In this document: positions 24,364 through 35,290 of the stretch, piece after piece
How positions within the stretch are numbered: the stretch's first letter is position 1
Layout of the letters: every line of letters begins with the position of its first letter
Assembly (NCBI RefSeq): GCF_003443735.1
Contig: NZ_CP031969.1
Location: 6,448,001 to 6,512,000, forward strand
DNA from: Streptomyces sp. CC0208
Lineage (GTDB): Bacteria > Actinomycetota > Actinomycetes > Streptomycetales > Streptomycetaceae
DNA length: 64,000 nt
Direction: 5' to 3'
The notes under the pieces: generated by a model
The model's database searches: none
What the model saw: only the letters and a program-made list of their open reading frames with translations
What the model was told of the DNA's origin: nothing
Made by a program: the position numbers and the translations under genes

Positions 24364-25521
24364 GTGACCACGTCCATGGACGAGGCGCTGCTCAGAAGCC
24401 TCACCCCGAGCGTGCTCGCCGTCCTCGTCCGCCGCGGAGCCGACTTCGCGGCGGCCGAGGACGCCGTCCAGGACGCCCTCGTCGAGGCCATGCGGGTCTG
24501 GCCGGACGACCCGCCGCGGGACGCCAAGGGCTGGCTGGTCACCGTGGCCTGGCGCAAGTTCCTCGACGCGACCCGCTCGGACACCGCCCGCCGCCGGCGA
24601 GAGGGCCGTATCGAAGAGGAACCGGTGCCCGGCCCCACGCCCGCCGTGGACGACACCCTCCAGCTCTACTTCCTGTGCGCCCACCCCTCGCTCACCCCGT
24701 CCTCCGCCGTCGCCCTCACCCTGCGCGCCGTCGGCGGACTCACCACCCGCCAGATCGCCCGGGCCTACCTCGTGCCCGAGGCGACCATGGCGCAGCGCAT
24801 CAGCCGGGCCAAGCGCACCGTCTCCGGCGTCCGCTTCGACCGGCCCGGCGATGTCGCCACCGTGCTGCGCGTCCTCTACCTGGTCTTCAACGAGGGCTAC
24901 TCCGGCGATGTCGACCTCGCCGCCGAGGCCATCCGGCTCACCCGGCAGCTCGCCGCCGCCATCGACCATCCCGAGGTCGCCGGGCTGCTCGCCCTCATGC
25001 TGCTCCACCACGCCCGCCGCGCCTCCCGCACCGCCCCCGACGGCAGCCTGGTGCCGCTCGCCGAGCAGGACCGCACCCGCTGGGACACCGCGGCGATCGC
25101 CGAGGGTGTGCGGATCCTCCAGGCCGCCCTCGCCCGCGACCGGCTGGGCGAGTTCCAGGCCCAGGCCGCCATCGCCGCCCTGCACGCCGACGCCCCCACC
25201 GCCGAGGAGACCGACTGGGTGCAGATCGTCGAGTGGTACGACGAGCTCGCCCGCCTCACCGACAGTCCCGTCGTCCGTCTCAACCGCGCGGTCGCCGTGG
25301 GCGAGGCGGACGGCCCCCGAGCGGGCCTGGCCGCGCTGGCCGCGCTGGAGGACTCACTGCCCCGCCACACCGCGGCCGCGGCCTATCTCCACGAACGCGC
25401 CGGCGACCTGACGACCGCCGCACGCCTGTACGCCGAGGCCGCCCACAAGGCCCCCAACCTCGCCGAACGCGACTACCTGACCCGCCAGGCGGCCCGGCTC
25501 AACTCGCGCCCGGGGGCGTGA
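24364..25521 (+). CDS. ECF42-type RNA polymerase sigma factor with C-terminal TPR-like extension
   Basis: A 385-residue sigma factor. Region 2 lies at about 12-80 and region 4 at about 115-165 (GGLTTRQIARAYLVPEATMAQRISRAKR). Instead of a separate anti-sigma factor, it carries a ~200-residue helical extension with the family's LYLVFNEGYSGD motif and TPR-like repeats (VVRLNRAVAVGEADGPRAGLAAL, YLHERAGDLTTAARLYAEAA). In ECF42 proteins the extension is needed for activity. The start is a GTG, with an ATG four codons later as alternative. It is directly downstream of the YciI/DGPF gene, the usual arrangement. Confidence 0.92.
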   Translation: MTTSMDEALLRSLTPSVLAVLVRRGADFAAAEDAVQDALVEAMRVWPDDPPRDAKGWLVTVAWRKFLDATRSDTARRRREGRIEEEPVPGPTPAVDDTLQLYFLCAHPSLTPSSAVALTLRAVGGLTTRQIARAYLVPEATMAQRISRAKRTVSGVRFDRPGDVATVLRVLYLVFNEGYSGDVDLAAEAIRLTRQLAAAIDHPEVAGLLALMLLHHARRASRTAPDGSLVPLAEQDRTRWDTAAIAEGVRILQAALARDRLGEFQAQAAIAALHADAPTAEETDWVQIVEWYDELARLTDSPVVRLNRAVAVGEADGPRAGLAALAALEDSLPRHTAAAAYLHERAGDLTTAARLYAEAAHKAPNLAERDYLTRQAARLNSRPGA

Positions 25522-25613
25522 CGGGCGGGCCGGGGCCTTTCCCCGGCGGGTCCGGTCACCCCCGTTACATATGCTGTGCCTTGGACTGCCGCACGGGGGA
25601 AGGGGATGCGGGC

Positions 25614-27821
<2,208 letters not shown>

Positions 27822-27839
27822 GCGGCGTCCGCGGCGGGC

Positions 27840-29024
27840 CTACGGCAGCGCCAGCATCCGCTCCAGCGCCAGCTTGGCGAACGCCTCCGTCTCCTTGTCG
27901 ACCTCGATCCGGTTGACGAGCGTGCCCTCGGCCAGGGACTCCAGGGTCCAGACCAGGTGGGGCAGGTCGATGCGGTTCATGGTCGAGCAGAAGCAGACCG
28001 TCTTGTCGAGGAAGACGATCTCCTTGCCCTCGGGGGCGAAACGGTTCGCGAGGCGTCGTACGAGATTGAGCTCCGTGCCGATCGCCCACTTCGAGCCGGC
28101 CGGGGCCGCCTCCAGCGCCTTGATGATGTACTCGGTCGAGCCGACGTAGTCCGCGGCGGCCACGACCTCGTGCTTGCACTCGGGGTGGACGAGGACGTTC
28201 ACTCCGGGGATGCGGGCGCGGACGTCCTCCACGGACTCCAGCGAGAAGCGGCCGTGGACCGAGCAGTGCCCGCGCCACAGGATCATCTTCGCGTCCCGCA
28301 GCTGCTCGGCGGTCAGGCCGCCGTTCGGCTTGTGCGGGTTGTAGAGGACGCAGTCCTCCAGGGTCATCCCCATGTCCCGCACGGCGGTGTTGCGGCCGAG
28401 GTGCTGGTCGGGGAGGAACAGCACCTTCTCGCCCTGCTCGAAGGCCCACTCAAGAGCCTTCTTGGCATTGGACGACGTGCAGATGGTGCCGCCGTGCTTG
28501 CCCGTGAACGCCTTGATGTCCGCGGAGGAGTTCATGTACGACACCGGCACGACCTGCTCGGCTATGCCGGCCTCGGTGAGCACGTCCCAGCATTCGGCGA
28601 CCTGCTCGGCCGTCGCCATGTCGGCCATGGAGCAGCCGGCGGCGAGGTCGGGCAGCACGACCTTCTGGTCGTCGGACGTGAGGATGTCCGCGGACTCGGC
28701 CATGAAGTGCACACCGCAGAACACGATGTACTCGGCCTCCGGGCGCGCGGCCGCGTCCCGGGCCAGCTTGAAGGAGTCGCCCGTGACGTCGGCGAACTGG
28801 ATGACCTCGTCACGCTGGTAGTGGTGGCCGAGGACGAACACCTTGTCGCCGAGCTTCTCCTTGGCCGCGCGGGCGCGCTCGACCAGGTCGGGGTCGGACG
28901 GCGAGGGCAGATCGCCGGGACACTCGACGCCCCGCTCGCTCCTCGGGTCGGCCTCGCGGCCGAGCAGCAACAGGGCGAGCGGAGTCGGCTGTACGTCGAG
29001 CTCCGTGGTCTGGGCGGTGGTCAC
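27840..29024 (-). CDS. nadA: Quinolinate synthase A
   Basis: A 394-residue [4Fe-4S] enzyme that condenses iminoaspartate and dihydroxyacetone phosphate to quinolinate for NAD synthesis. Conserved pieces are VLGHHYQRDEVIQFADVTGDS, FCGVHFMAESADIL, MNSSADIKAF, LPDQHLGRNT, HPECKHEV and KTVCFCSTM, which include the three cluster-ligand cysteines. The GTG beginning VTTAQTTELDV was preferred to a GTG three codons upstream because AGAAAGGG is then correctly spaced. The usual nadB-nadC neighbours are not here. It is divergent from erpA, an Fe-S carrier gene, with two inverted repeats in the 253-bp gap. Confidence 0.95.
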   Translation of the reverse strand: MTTAQTTELDVQPTPLALLLLGREADPRSERGVECPGDLPSPSDPDLVERARAAKEKLGDKVFVLGHHYQRDEVIQFADVTGDSFKLARDAAARPEAEYIVFCGVHFMAESADILTSDDQKVVLPDLAAGCSMADMATAEQVAECWDVLTEAGIAEQVVPVSYMNSSADIKAFTGKHGGTICTSSNAKKALEWAFEQGEKVLFLPDQHLGRNTAVRDMGMTLEDCVLYNPHKPNGGLTAEQLRDAKMILWRGHCSVHGRFSLESVEDVRARIPGVNVLVHPECKHEVVAAADYVGSTEYIIKALEAAPAGSKWAIGTELNLVRRLANRFAPEGKEIVFLDKTVCFCSTMNRIDLPHLVWTLESLAEGTLVNRIEVDKETEAFAKLALERMLALP

Positions 29025-29058
29025 GACACGCACCCTTTCTACTTTTCGTCGAACTGAC

Positions 29059-29121
29059 GTTATCTATCATAACCCGGTTCACGTCACTTTGACGATGGTC
29101 ATTGCGTCGATGTGACGTGAA
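29059..29121. promoter_or_regulatory. Two inverted repeats in the nadA-erpA divergent promoter region
   Basis: GTTAT-CTATC-ATAAC (29059-29073) is a 5-bp-arm palindrome 35 bp upstream of the nadA start. Next to it TTCACGTCAC (29078-29087) and GTGACGTGAA (29112-29121) form a perfect 10-bp inverted repeat with a 24-bp spacer. Both lie where regulators of nadA would act. The binder is unknown; I cannot match them to a named NAD or Fe-S regulator. Confidence 0.4.
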
Positions 29122-29277
29122 TCCCGAAGAACGGCGGATGAGCCGTTTTCCGCTCCGCGTCGCGTGTGCGAGCATGAAGAAGGCGCCGAAAACCGGCGTC
29201 CGGCCCGGAATGAATCCGCGGCCTTGCCGGTTGCACCAGTCGGCAAGCAGTCTCCGTACAACCCGGGAGAGATGTAG

Positions 29278-29634
29278 ATGTCCGTATCGGACGAGACCGG
29301 CACCGTCACCGACGGCATCATCCTGTCCGACGCCGCCGCGGCGAAGGTCAAGGCCCTGCTCGACCAGGAAGGCCGTGACGACCTGGCCCTGCGCGTCGCC
29401 GTTCAGCCCGGCGGCTGCTCCGGCCTGCGTTACCAGCTCTTCTTCGACGAGCGCTCGCTCGACGGCGACGTCGTCAAGGACTTCGACGGCGTCAAGGTCG
29501 TCACCGACCGCATGAGCGCCCCGTACCTGGGCGGCGCGTCCATCGACTTCGTGGACACCATCGAGAAGCAGGGCTTCACGATCGACAACCCGAACGCGAC
29601 CGGCTCCTGCGCCTGCGGCGACTCCTTCAGCTGA
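29278..29634 (+). CDS. erpA: Iron-sulfur cluster insertion protein ErpA (A-type carrier)
   Basis: A 118-residue A-type carrier that passes Fe-S clusters to target enzymes. The three conserved cysteines lie in GGCSGLRYQ (one) and SCACGDSF (two) at the C-terminus. The body follows the family closely (IILSDAAAAKVKALL, DFDGVKVVTDRMSAPYLGGASIDFVD). The ATG follows GGGAGAG. It is divergent from nadA, whose product needs a [4Fe-4S] cluster, and is ended by a strong hairpin; a role in supplying NadA and the nearby Rieske protein is inference. Confidence 0.94.
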   Translation: MSVSDETGTVTDGIILSDAAAAKVKALLDQEGRDDLALRVAVQPGGCSGLRYQLFFDERSLDGDVVKDFDGVKVVTDRMSAPYLGGASIDFVDTIEKQGFTIDNPNATGSCACGDSFS

Positions 29635-29666
29635 GCCGCGGGTTCCGACCCGGTTCCGAGCGACAG

Positions 29667-29701
29667 AAGGCGGCGGCCCCCTTTGAAGGGGCCGCCGCCT
29701 T
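29667..29701. terminator. Strong hairpin terminator after erpA
   Basis: AAGGCGGCGGCCCC and GGGGCCGCCGCCTT pair perfectly (14 bp) around a 7-base loop. It also serves the convergent membrane protein gene. Confidence 0.88.
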
Positions 29702-29714
29702 CGCGCGTCTCCGC

Positions 29715-32078
29715 CTACCGGGCCCCGGAGGTCTCCGGCAGCCGTGCCCCCGCCTTCTTCAGCGGGATCTCCTTGCCGTCCGAGCCCACGACCTTGCGGT
29801 CACCGAGCGGCTCGTCGAGTGTCACGGTCTTCTGCATCTCCTTGGCGATCGCGATGCAGACCTGGTCCTGCCACGGCGTGAAGGTCACCTTGACCGTCAC
29901 CTCGTCCGCGCTCTCGCTCGCCGTCGCCGCGTAGTCCCCGCACACCCCGCCGGTGAAGCTCACGGTCAGCTCGTTGCCCTCGGCCGTGTAGCCGTCCACC
30001 TCGACGTCCCGCGTCTTCGGCGTGGCGGAGGGCCGGTCGGAGGGCGCGGTGGGGGACGCGGGCGTGGTCGGCGTCGCGGTCGCCGGGGAGGCGATGTACC
30101 GCGGGTCGACCGCCGGATACGTCACCGTGAAGGCGTCCTTCGCGCCCGTCGCCCGCACCTCGAACAACCAGGACGGCACGAGGGCCTGCCGGCCGCCCAC
30201 GAAGTGCGAGGCCAGCCCGAACACCGCCTTCTCGACGGTGAGCGTGCTCTTCGCCGGGCTCGCCGTCGACTCCCCGCAGGGCGCCTCCAGCCGGTCCTTC
30301 AGCGGTACGGGACTGGCGCAGCCGCCGATGCCCATGCGGTGGTCGGTCGCGGGCACCTTGTTCAGCAGGCCCAGCGTCTTCTCGGCGCTCAGCACGGGAT
30401 ACGTGTCGCCCTTCACCGGCGCCTTCAACTGGCCGGTGCCGCCGACCACTTCACCCTGGCCGTTCACGGTGACGCCGGTCGCCCAGCCGTAGGTGGGCAG
30501 CCCGCCCACGAGCGGATCGGCGTTCACGATCCGCTGGGCGCCCATGACCTGGCTCGCGTCCAGTTTCGCGGTGTCCTGACCGAGCGCCTTCAGCACCGGT
30601 GCGGCGGCCTTCTCCGCGACCGCCGTGCTCACCGGGGGGCCGGTGGGGGTCTCGGGCTCCTGCCCGCACACAGTGGCGCTGCCGCAGTCGTCGGGGACGG
30701 AGGAGTAGCGCTGGAAGGTCCACGCGCCCGGCGCCTGCCGGTTCACCTGGAGACTCGGCCCCGAACCGTCTTTGACCCCGACCCGCCAGACCTGCCCCTG
30801 CGCGACCGGCGTCCCGTCGACCCCGAGCGCCTCGGCGAGCCGCGCCACGTCGTCCTCGGTGACCTGCCCCTGGGTCCGGTAGACAGGCGCCGAGTCGGGC
30901 CCGTCCGGGAGGCTGCCGTCCACGCGATAGGTCACGCCGTACGGATTCGGCTCCCCGGGCGCGATCCCGTTCCCCCCTCCACCGCCCGCGCGGTAACCGT
31001 CGAGCGCGAGAGGCGGCGGGGTGTCGTCGCCGGACGCGCCGGTGGTCGTACCGTCACCGGACCCTCCGGAGGCCCCGGCGGCGAGGTACGCCCCGCCTCC
31101 TCCGACCAGCAGCACGGCAGCGGCCACGGCGGCAATGGCGACGGGGGACCGATGCCGGGCGGGGCGGGGTGCGCCGGCATCCCCGTGCCGGGGGATCTCG
31201 GAGTCGGGGAGTTCGGGAGCGGGGGCAGCCTGACCGGGGCCGGCATCGGCATCGGTGCCGAGGCGGGCGGGGGCCTTGGGCGCGTCCTTGTTGGCGGGGG
31301 ATGCGCCGGTTGCGCGGCCGTCCGGTTCGGCGGCCGGGGTGGAGTCCGCGTCGGCGTCGGCGTCGGCGAGACCGGCGGCCTGGTCGGCGGTGGCGGCCTC
31401 GGCGGCCGTGCGCTTGCTCAGGTCGGCGAGGGAGCCGGGGCTCGCGGAGTCATCCGGTTCGGCGGGCCCGGCTCCCGCGCCGGCGGTGGAGTCCGTATCG
31501 GCGTCGGTGGAGGGCTCGGGTTGGTCGAGGTCGGCGGGTTGGTCGGTGGCGGCGGCGTCGGGGGTCGTGAGCTTGCTCAGCTCGGCAGGGGAGTGGGGGC
31601 TCGCGGAGTCATCCGGTTCGGGGGCACCGGCTCCCGCGGCGGCGGTGGCGTCCGTGTGGGCGTCGGCGGTGGGCCGGGGTTGGTCGAGGTCGGCGGGTTG
31701 GTCGGTGGCGGCGGCGTCGGGGGTCGTGAGCTTGCTCGGCTCGGCAGGGGAGTGGGGGCTCGCGAAGTCATCCGGTTCGGCGGGACCGGCACCGGCACCG
31801 GCTCCCGCGCCGGAGGCCGGGGAGTCGTCCGTGTCGGCGTCGGTGACTCCCTCGGCGTGCCCGGCCGAGCCTTCCGCGGTACCGGCCGACTTCTCGGCGC
31901 CCTCGGCCCCACTCTCCTGATCGGCCCTGCTCTGACCTGCCCCGGCGTGGCCCGTCCCGACCTCGCCGGAGGCCTCGGCAGCGCTCGCTTCACCGACACC
32001 GTGCGCCTTCACAGCGCTCCCGTCCCCGCCGCCGGAGGTCTCGCCGGGGTCGTTGTTGTCGGGTCGCTCGGTGTTCAC
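29715..32078 (-). CDS. Large single-span membrane protein with 53-residue cytosolic repeats
   Basis: A 787-residue protein with three parts. Residues 1-310 are acidic, Ala/Pro/Asp-rich and disordered-looking, with three consecutive ~53-residue repeats (about 98-255) that each contain EPDDxASPxSxAxxSK and ATDQPADLDQP-type runs. One membrane helix follows (about 312-335, VAIAAVAAAVLLVGGGGAYLA). Residues 340-787 are outside and contain paired cysteines (DDCGSATVCGQE, GGCASPVPLKDRLEAPCGES, GGVCGDY, QVCIA), so probably disulfide-bonded. I do not recognise the outer domain. The GTG start follows AAGGAG at good distance. No partner gene is evident. The layout resembles anti-sigma or signalling proteins but nothing proves this. 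Confidence 0.82.
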   Translation of the reverse strand: MNTERPDNNDPGETSGGGDGSAVKAHGVGEASAAEASGEVGTGHAGAGQSRADQESGAEGAEKSAGTAEGSAGHAEGVTDADTDDSPASGAGAGAGAGPAEPDDFASPHSPAEPSKLTTPDAAATDQPADLDQPRPTADAHTDATAAAGAGAPEPDDSASPHSPAELSKLTTPDAAATDQPADLDQPEPSTDADTDSTAGAGAGPAEPDDSASPGSLADLSKRTAAEAATADQAAGLADADADADSTPAAEPDGRATGASPANKDAPKAPARLGTDADAGPGQAAPAPELPDSEIPRHGDAGAPRPARHRSPVAIAAVAAAVLLVGGGGAYLAAGASGGSGDGTTTGASGDDTPPPLALDGYRAGGGGGNGIAPGEPNPYGVTYRVDGSLPDGPDSAPVYRTQGQVTEDDVARLAEALGVDGTPVAQGQVWRVGVKDGSGPSLQVNRQAPGAWTFQRYSSVPDDCGSATVCGQEPETPTGPPVSTAVAEKAAAPVLKALGQDTAKLDASQVMGAQRIVNADPLVGGLPTYGWATGVTVNGQGEVVGGTGQLKAPVKGDTYPVLSAEKTLGLLNKVPATDHRMGIGGCASPVPLKDRLEAPCGESTASPAKSTLTVEKAVFGLASHFVGGRQALVPSWLFEVRATGAKDAFTVTYPAVDPRYIASPATATPTTPASPTAPSDRPSATPKTRDVEVDGYTAEGNELTVSFTGGVCGDYAATASESADEVTVKVTFTPWQDQVCIAIAKEMQKTVTLDEPLGDRKVVGSDGKEIPLKKAGARLPETSGAR
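31301..31790. repeat. Three 159-bp tandem repeats inside the membrane protein gene
   Basis: Each unit encodes about 53 residues; the EPDD motif recurs exactly every 53 codons. Units one and two are nearly the same (LTTPDAAATDQPADLDQP in both); unit three is more diverged. The frame is preserved, so copy number can change without breaking the gene. Confidence 0.85.
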
Positions 32079-32268
32079 CGCATCGCTCCTTCTGCTGCGC
32101 AACTGTCCCTCGACCCTGACCCGACCCTGTCAAAAAGGTCGGCAAACGGGTCGTATCCCGCATCCCCTTTCCGGGGGACGGCGATGGGACGCAGCGGGGG
32201 AGCGCGCGGTTCCCTCGAACGCGCCGACGTACGCGCCGACGCACGCGCCGTGAGTCAGCCGCAGCGAC

Positions 32269-32478
32269 TCAGTCGCCGTACTCCGACATCGACTCCAGCA
32301 GCCGGGCGGACCCCTCGGGCACCGTCACACCGTGGATCAGCGAGGGGGAGACCGGAAGCGCGGCGATCCGGTCGGGAACCGTCCAGTGCGGAGCCATCCG
32401 GGCACAGTCACCGCGCAGCGAGGCGAGGTCCCCGTCCAGGTCGGCCGGGGCTGAGGCGTACAGCTCAAGGTTCGTCAT
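32269..32478 (-). CDS. Small hypothetical protein
   Basis: A possible 69-residue protein (MTNLELYASAPADLDGDLASLRGDCARMAPHW...). Third codon positions are G/C-rich as in real genes and the sequence has a balanced composition ending in LLESMSEYGD. No known motif, membrane span or signal peptide is visible. There is no good ribosome site before the ATG, so it may be leaderless or the start may be wrong. It is divergent from the AdoK-like gene. I rate it more likely real than not. Confidence 0.55.
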   Translation of the reverse strand: MTNLELYASAPADLDGDLASLRGDCARMAPHWTVPDRIAALPVSPSLIHGVTVPEGSARLLESMSEYGD

Positions 32479-32680
32479 GACGGAACCGTAAGCACGCCGG
32501 AGCCCGCGAAGAAAGATCTACTATCGGGTAGTTTTTCCTGCTTCACCACACCGTCCGTCGCCTCGCAGTACTCCATACGGACCCGATAGCGTTAACCGTC
32601 AACACGCCCTCCCGTCTCCCACCACCACCCTTCCAACGAGCGCTATCGCGCCCCCCTTCATTTCCCTGGAGAGCCTCGCC

Positions 32681-33655
32681 GTGCGCATCGCAGTCACCGG
32701 CTCCATCGCCACCGACCACCTCATGACCTTCCCCGGCCGCTTCGCCGACCAGTTCGTCGCGGACCAACTGCACACGGTCTCGCTCTCCTTCCTGGTCGAC
32801 AACCTCGACGTCCGCAGGGGAGGCGTCGGCGCGAACATCGCCTTCGGCATGGGACAGCTCGGCACGAACCCGATCCTCGTCGGCGCCGCGGGCTTCGACT
32901 TCGACGAGTACCGCGCCTGGCTGGACCGGCACGGCGTGGACACCGCCTCCGTCCGGATCTCCGAGACGCTGCACACCGCCCGCTTCGTGTGCACCACCGA
33001 CGCCGACCACAACCAGATCGGCTCCTTCTACACGGGCGCGATGAGCGAGGCCCGCCAGATCGAGCTCAAGACGGTCGCCGACCGCGTGGACGGCCTCGAC
33101 CTCGTCCTCATCGGCGCCGACGACCCCGAGGCGATGCTCCGCCACACCGAGGAGTGCCGGTCCCGCGGCATCCCGTTCGCCGCGGACTTCTCCCAGCAGA
33201 TCGCCCGGATGAACGGCGACGAGATCCGGATCCTGCTGGACGGCGCCACGTACCTCTTCTCCAACGAGTACGAGAAGGGTCTCATCGAGTCCAAGACCGG
33301 CTGGTCCGACGCGGAGATCCTCGCGAAGGTGGGCCACCGGGTCACGACGCTCGGCGCCCAGGGCGTGCGGATCGACCAGGTCGGCGAGGAGCCGATCGTC
33401 GTCGGCTGCGCGGAGGAGGAGCGCAAGGCCGACCCCACGGGCGTCGGTGACGCGTTCCGCGCCGGCTTCCTGTCGGGGCTCGCCTGGGGTGTCTCCCTGG
33501 AGCGCGCGGCCCAGGTGGGCTGCATGCTGGCCACGCTCGTCATCGAGACCGTGGGGACCCAGGAGTACCGACTGCGGCGCGGCAACTTCATGGAGCGGTT
33601 CACCAAGGCGTACGGCGACGAGGCGGCCGACGAGGTGCGCACGCACCTCAAGTGA
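32681..33655 (+). CDS. adoK: PfkB-family kinase, adenosine kinase (AdoK) type
   Basis: A 324-residue ribokinase-fold kinase. The start IAVTGSIATDHLMTFPGRF, the GGVGANIAFGMGQLG sugar-binding run, FSQQIARM and the catalytic signature DPTGVGDAFRAGF (base Asp near 257) are all present. The whole protein closely resembles, from memory, M. tuberculosis AdoK (Rv2202c), which phosphorylates adenosine to AMP and is also encoded beside ctaC. The same neighbourhood here supports the call. Without an assay, another nucleoside or sugar cannot be excluded. The GTG follows TGGAGAG. It ends 4 bp before the end of the convergent desulfurase gene. Confidence 0.88.
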   Translation: MRIAVTGSIATDHLMTFPGRFADQFVADQLHTVSLSFLVDNLDVRRGGVGANIAFGMGQLGTNPILVGAAGFDFDEYRAWLDRHGVDTASVRISETLHTARFVCTTDADHNQIGSFYTGAMSEARQIELKTVADRVDGLDLVLIGADDPEAMLRHTEECRSRGIPFAADFSQQIARMNGDEIRILLDGATYLFSNEYEKGLIESKTGWSDAEILAKVGHRVTTLGAQGVRIDQVGEEPIVVGCAEEERKADPTGVGDAFRAGFLSGLAWGVSLERAAQVGCMLATLVIETVGTQEYRLRRGNFMERFTKAYGDEAADEVRTHLK

Positions 33656-33659
33656 CCCC

Positions 33660-35021
33660 CTAGGAGATCCGGCGGACCACGTAAGCGGAACCCTGGTCCG
33701 CCGGCTCCTCTCCCACGTACTCCTGCTCCCGCATCTCGCACCACGCGGGGATGTCCAGCCGGGCGGCCTCGTCGTCCGACAGGACCCGGACGGTCCCGCC
33801 CACCGGCACCTCGCCGATGACCTTCGCCAACTCGATGACCGGGATCGGGCACCGCTTGCCGAGAGCGTCCACGACCAGTGCGTCCTCGTGGGCGACGGCC
33901 GAAGGCGTCGGTGCCCCCAGCTTCTCCCGTACCGACGCCACAGCCGTCGGCAACACCTCCAGGAACCGGTCGACCTCCTCGGAGACCGCCCCGAACGGCA
34001 ACGACACCCGCACATTCCCCTCACTCAGCACCCCCATCGCCTTGAGCACATGGCTCGGCGTCAGCGTGCTGCTCGTGCAGGACGATCCGGAGGAAACGGA
34101 GAAACCCGCCCGGTCCAGTTCGTGCAGCAGTGTCTCCCCGTCGACATAGAGACAGGAGAAGGTGACGATCCCCGGCAGCCGCCGCTCGGCATCGCCCACC
34201 ACGTCCACGTCCGGCACCAACTGCGGCACACGCGAGCGGATCCGCGCCGTCAGCTCCCGCAGCCGTACGGCCTCCCGCTCCGCCTCGGCCCGCACCGCGC
34301 GCAGCGAGGCCGCCGCCGCGACGATCGCCGGCAGGTTCTCGAAGCCAGGCGCCCGCCCCGACTCCCGCTCGTCGGCCGGTCCCTGGGGGGAGAACCGGAC
34401 ACCTTTCCGTACGGCGAGGAGACCGACCCCCGACGGGCCACCCCACTTGTGCGCGCTGGCGGTCACCAGGGACCACTCACCCTCGACCGGCCCCCACCCC
34501 AGCGACTGCGCCGCGTCCACCAGCAGCGGCACTCCCGCTTCCCGGCACACGGCGGCCACCTCGGCCACCGGCTGAACGGTCCCCACCTCGTGGTTGGCCG
34601 ACTGGAGGCACGCCAGCGCGGTGTCGGGGCGCAGGGCGTCGGCGTACGACCGCGGGTCCACCGCGCCCGTGCGGTCCACCGGAACCTCGCTCACGTCGAA
34701 CAGCTCAGCCGAATGCAGTACTGAGGAGTGTTCGACCGCTGACACGATCAGGTGACGTCCGACCCGCCGACGTCCGCCCATCGCCCCGGCGATCCCGGTG
34801 TGCACGGCCCGGGTTCCGGATGAGGTGAATGTCAGCTCGTCCGGCCGGCACCCGAGCGCCTCGGCAGCGGCCTCCCGAGCGGCATCCAGCAACAACCGAG
34901 CCCGCCGCCCCTCCCGATACAACCGAGAGGGATCAGCCCACCCTTCATCCAGAGAGGCCAACAGCGCCTGACGGGCAACAGGATGAAGCGGAGCACTGGA
35001 AGCAGCGTCGAAATAAGACAC
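33660..35021 (-). CDS. Cysteine desulfurase fused to a TusA-like sulfur carrier domain
   Basis: A 453-residue fusion. Residues 1-365 form a class V PLP enzyme of the IscS/NifS type: His98 in VEHSSV, the PLP Lys192 in SAHKWGGPSG, and the sulfur-accepting Cys315 in SSGSSCTSS. Residues 380-453 are a TusA-like domain with the CPxP motif in GKRCPIPVIELAK (Cys391), which normally takes over the persulfide. The likely reaction is removal of sulfur from cysteine and its direct hand-over within one chain, perhaps for thio-modification or cofactor synthesis. The ATG (MSYFDAASSAPLHP) matches the family start. It lies just upstream of, and divergent from, ctaC. Confidence 0.9.
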   Translation of the reverse strand: MSYFDAASSAPLHPVARQALLASLDEGWADPSRLYREGRRARLLLDAAREAAAEALGCRPDELTFTSSGTRAVHTGIAGAMGGRRRVGRHLIVSAVEHSSVLHSAELFDVSEVPVDRTGAVDPRSYADALRPDTALACLQSANHEVGTVQPVAEVAAVCREAGVPLLVDAAQSLGWGPVEGEWSLVTASAHKWGGPSGVGLLAVRKGVRFSPQGPADERESGRAPGFENLPAIVAAAASLRAVRAEAEREAVRLRELTARIRSRVPQLVPDVDVVGDAERRLPGIVTFSCLYVDGETLLHELDRAGFSVSSGSSCTSSTLTPSHVLKAMGVLSEGNVRVSLPFGAVSEEVDRFLEVLPTAVASVREKLGAPTPSAVAHEDALVVDALGKRCPIPVIELAKVIGEVPVGGTVRVLSDDEAARLDIPAWCEMREQEYVGEEPADQGSAYVVRRIS

Positions 35022-35037
35022 ACGGCAACGCTAACCC

Positions 35038-35112
35038 CTTAGGGGTGCGGGGCTGTGTCGATTTGCGGCTCCGCCGCGGGGCGCGACCAGCCACAACGCA
35101 CCCGCAGCCGCC
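35038..35112. repeat. Copy of the dispersed intergenic repeat ahead of ctaC
   Basis: AGGGGTGCGGGGCTGTGTCG, TGCGGCTCCGCCGC and the tail CCCGCAGCCGCC follow the same order as at 7.9 and 39.8 kb. It starts 17 bp upstream of the desulfurase start codon. The rest of the 269-bp gap to ctaC presumably holds its promoter. Confidence 0.85.
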
Positions 35113-35290
35113 AATCCAGCGAACCCCCAACTCGGTAGGCCCCCCTCCTCGCGACCCCCGGATGGGCGTCGGCTAGGGTTTGGTCCGCATAAACATCCAA
35201 ACCCCTGCCCGACGCAGGGCGGCGACCGACCACCGAGTAAGGCCAGGCCGCAGCCGATACGCGCGGGCGAGACTCTCGGGAAGGCGCTAC

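Noticed and set aside
32518..32531. CTACTATCGGGTAG followed by T-run between the small hypothetical gene and the AdoK-like gene
   Set aside because: Arms of only four bases; too weak to call an operator or terminator.
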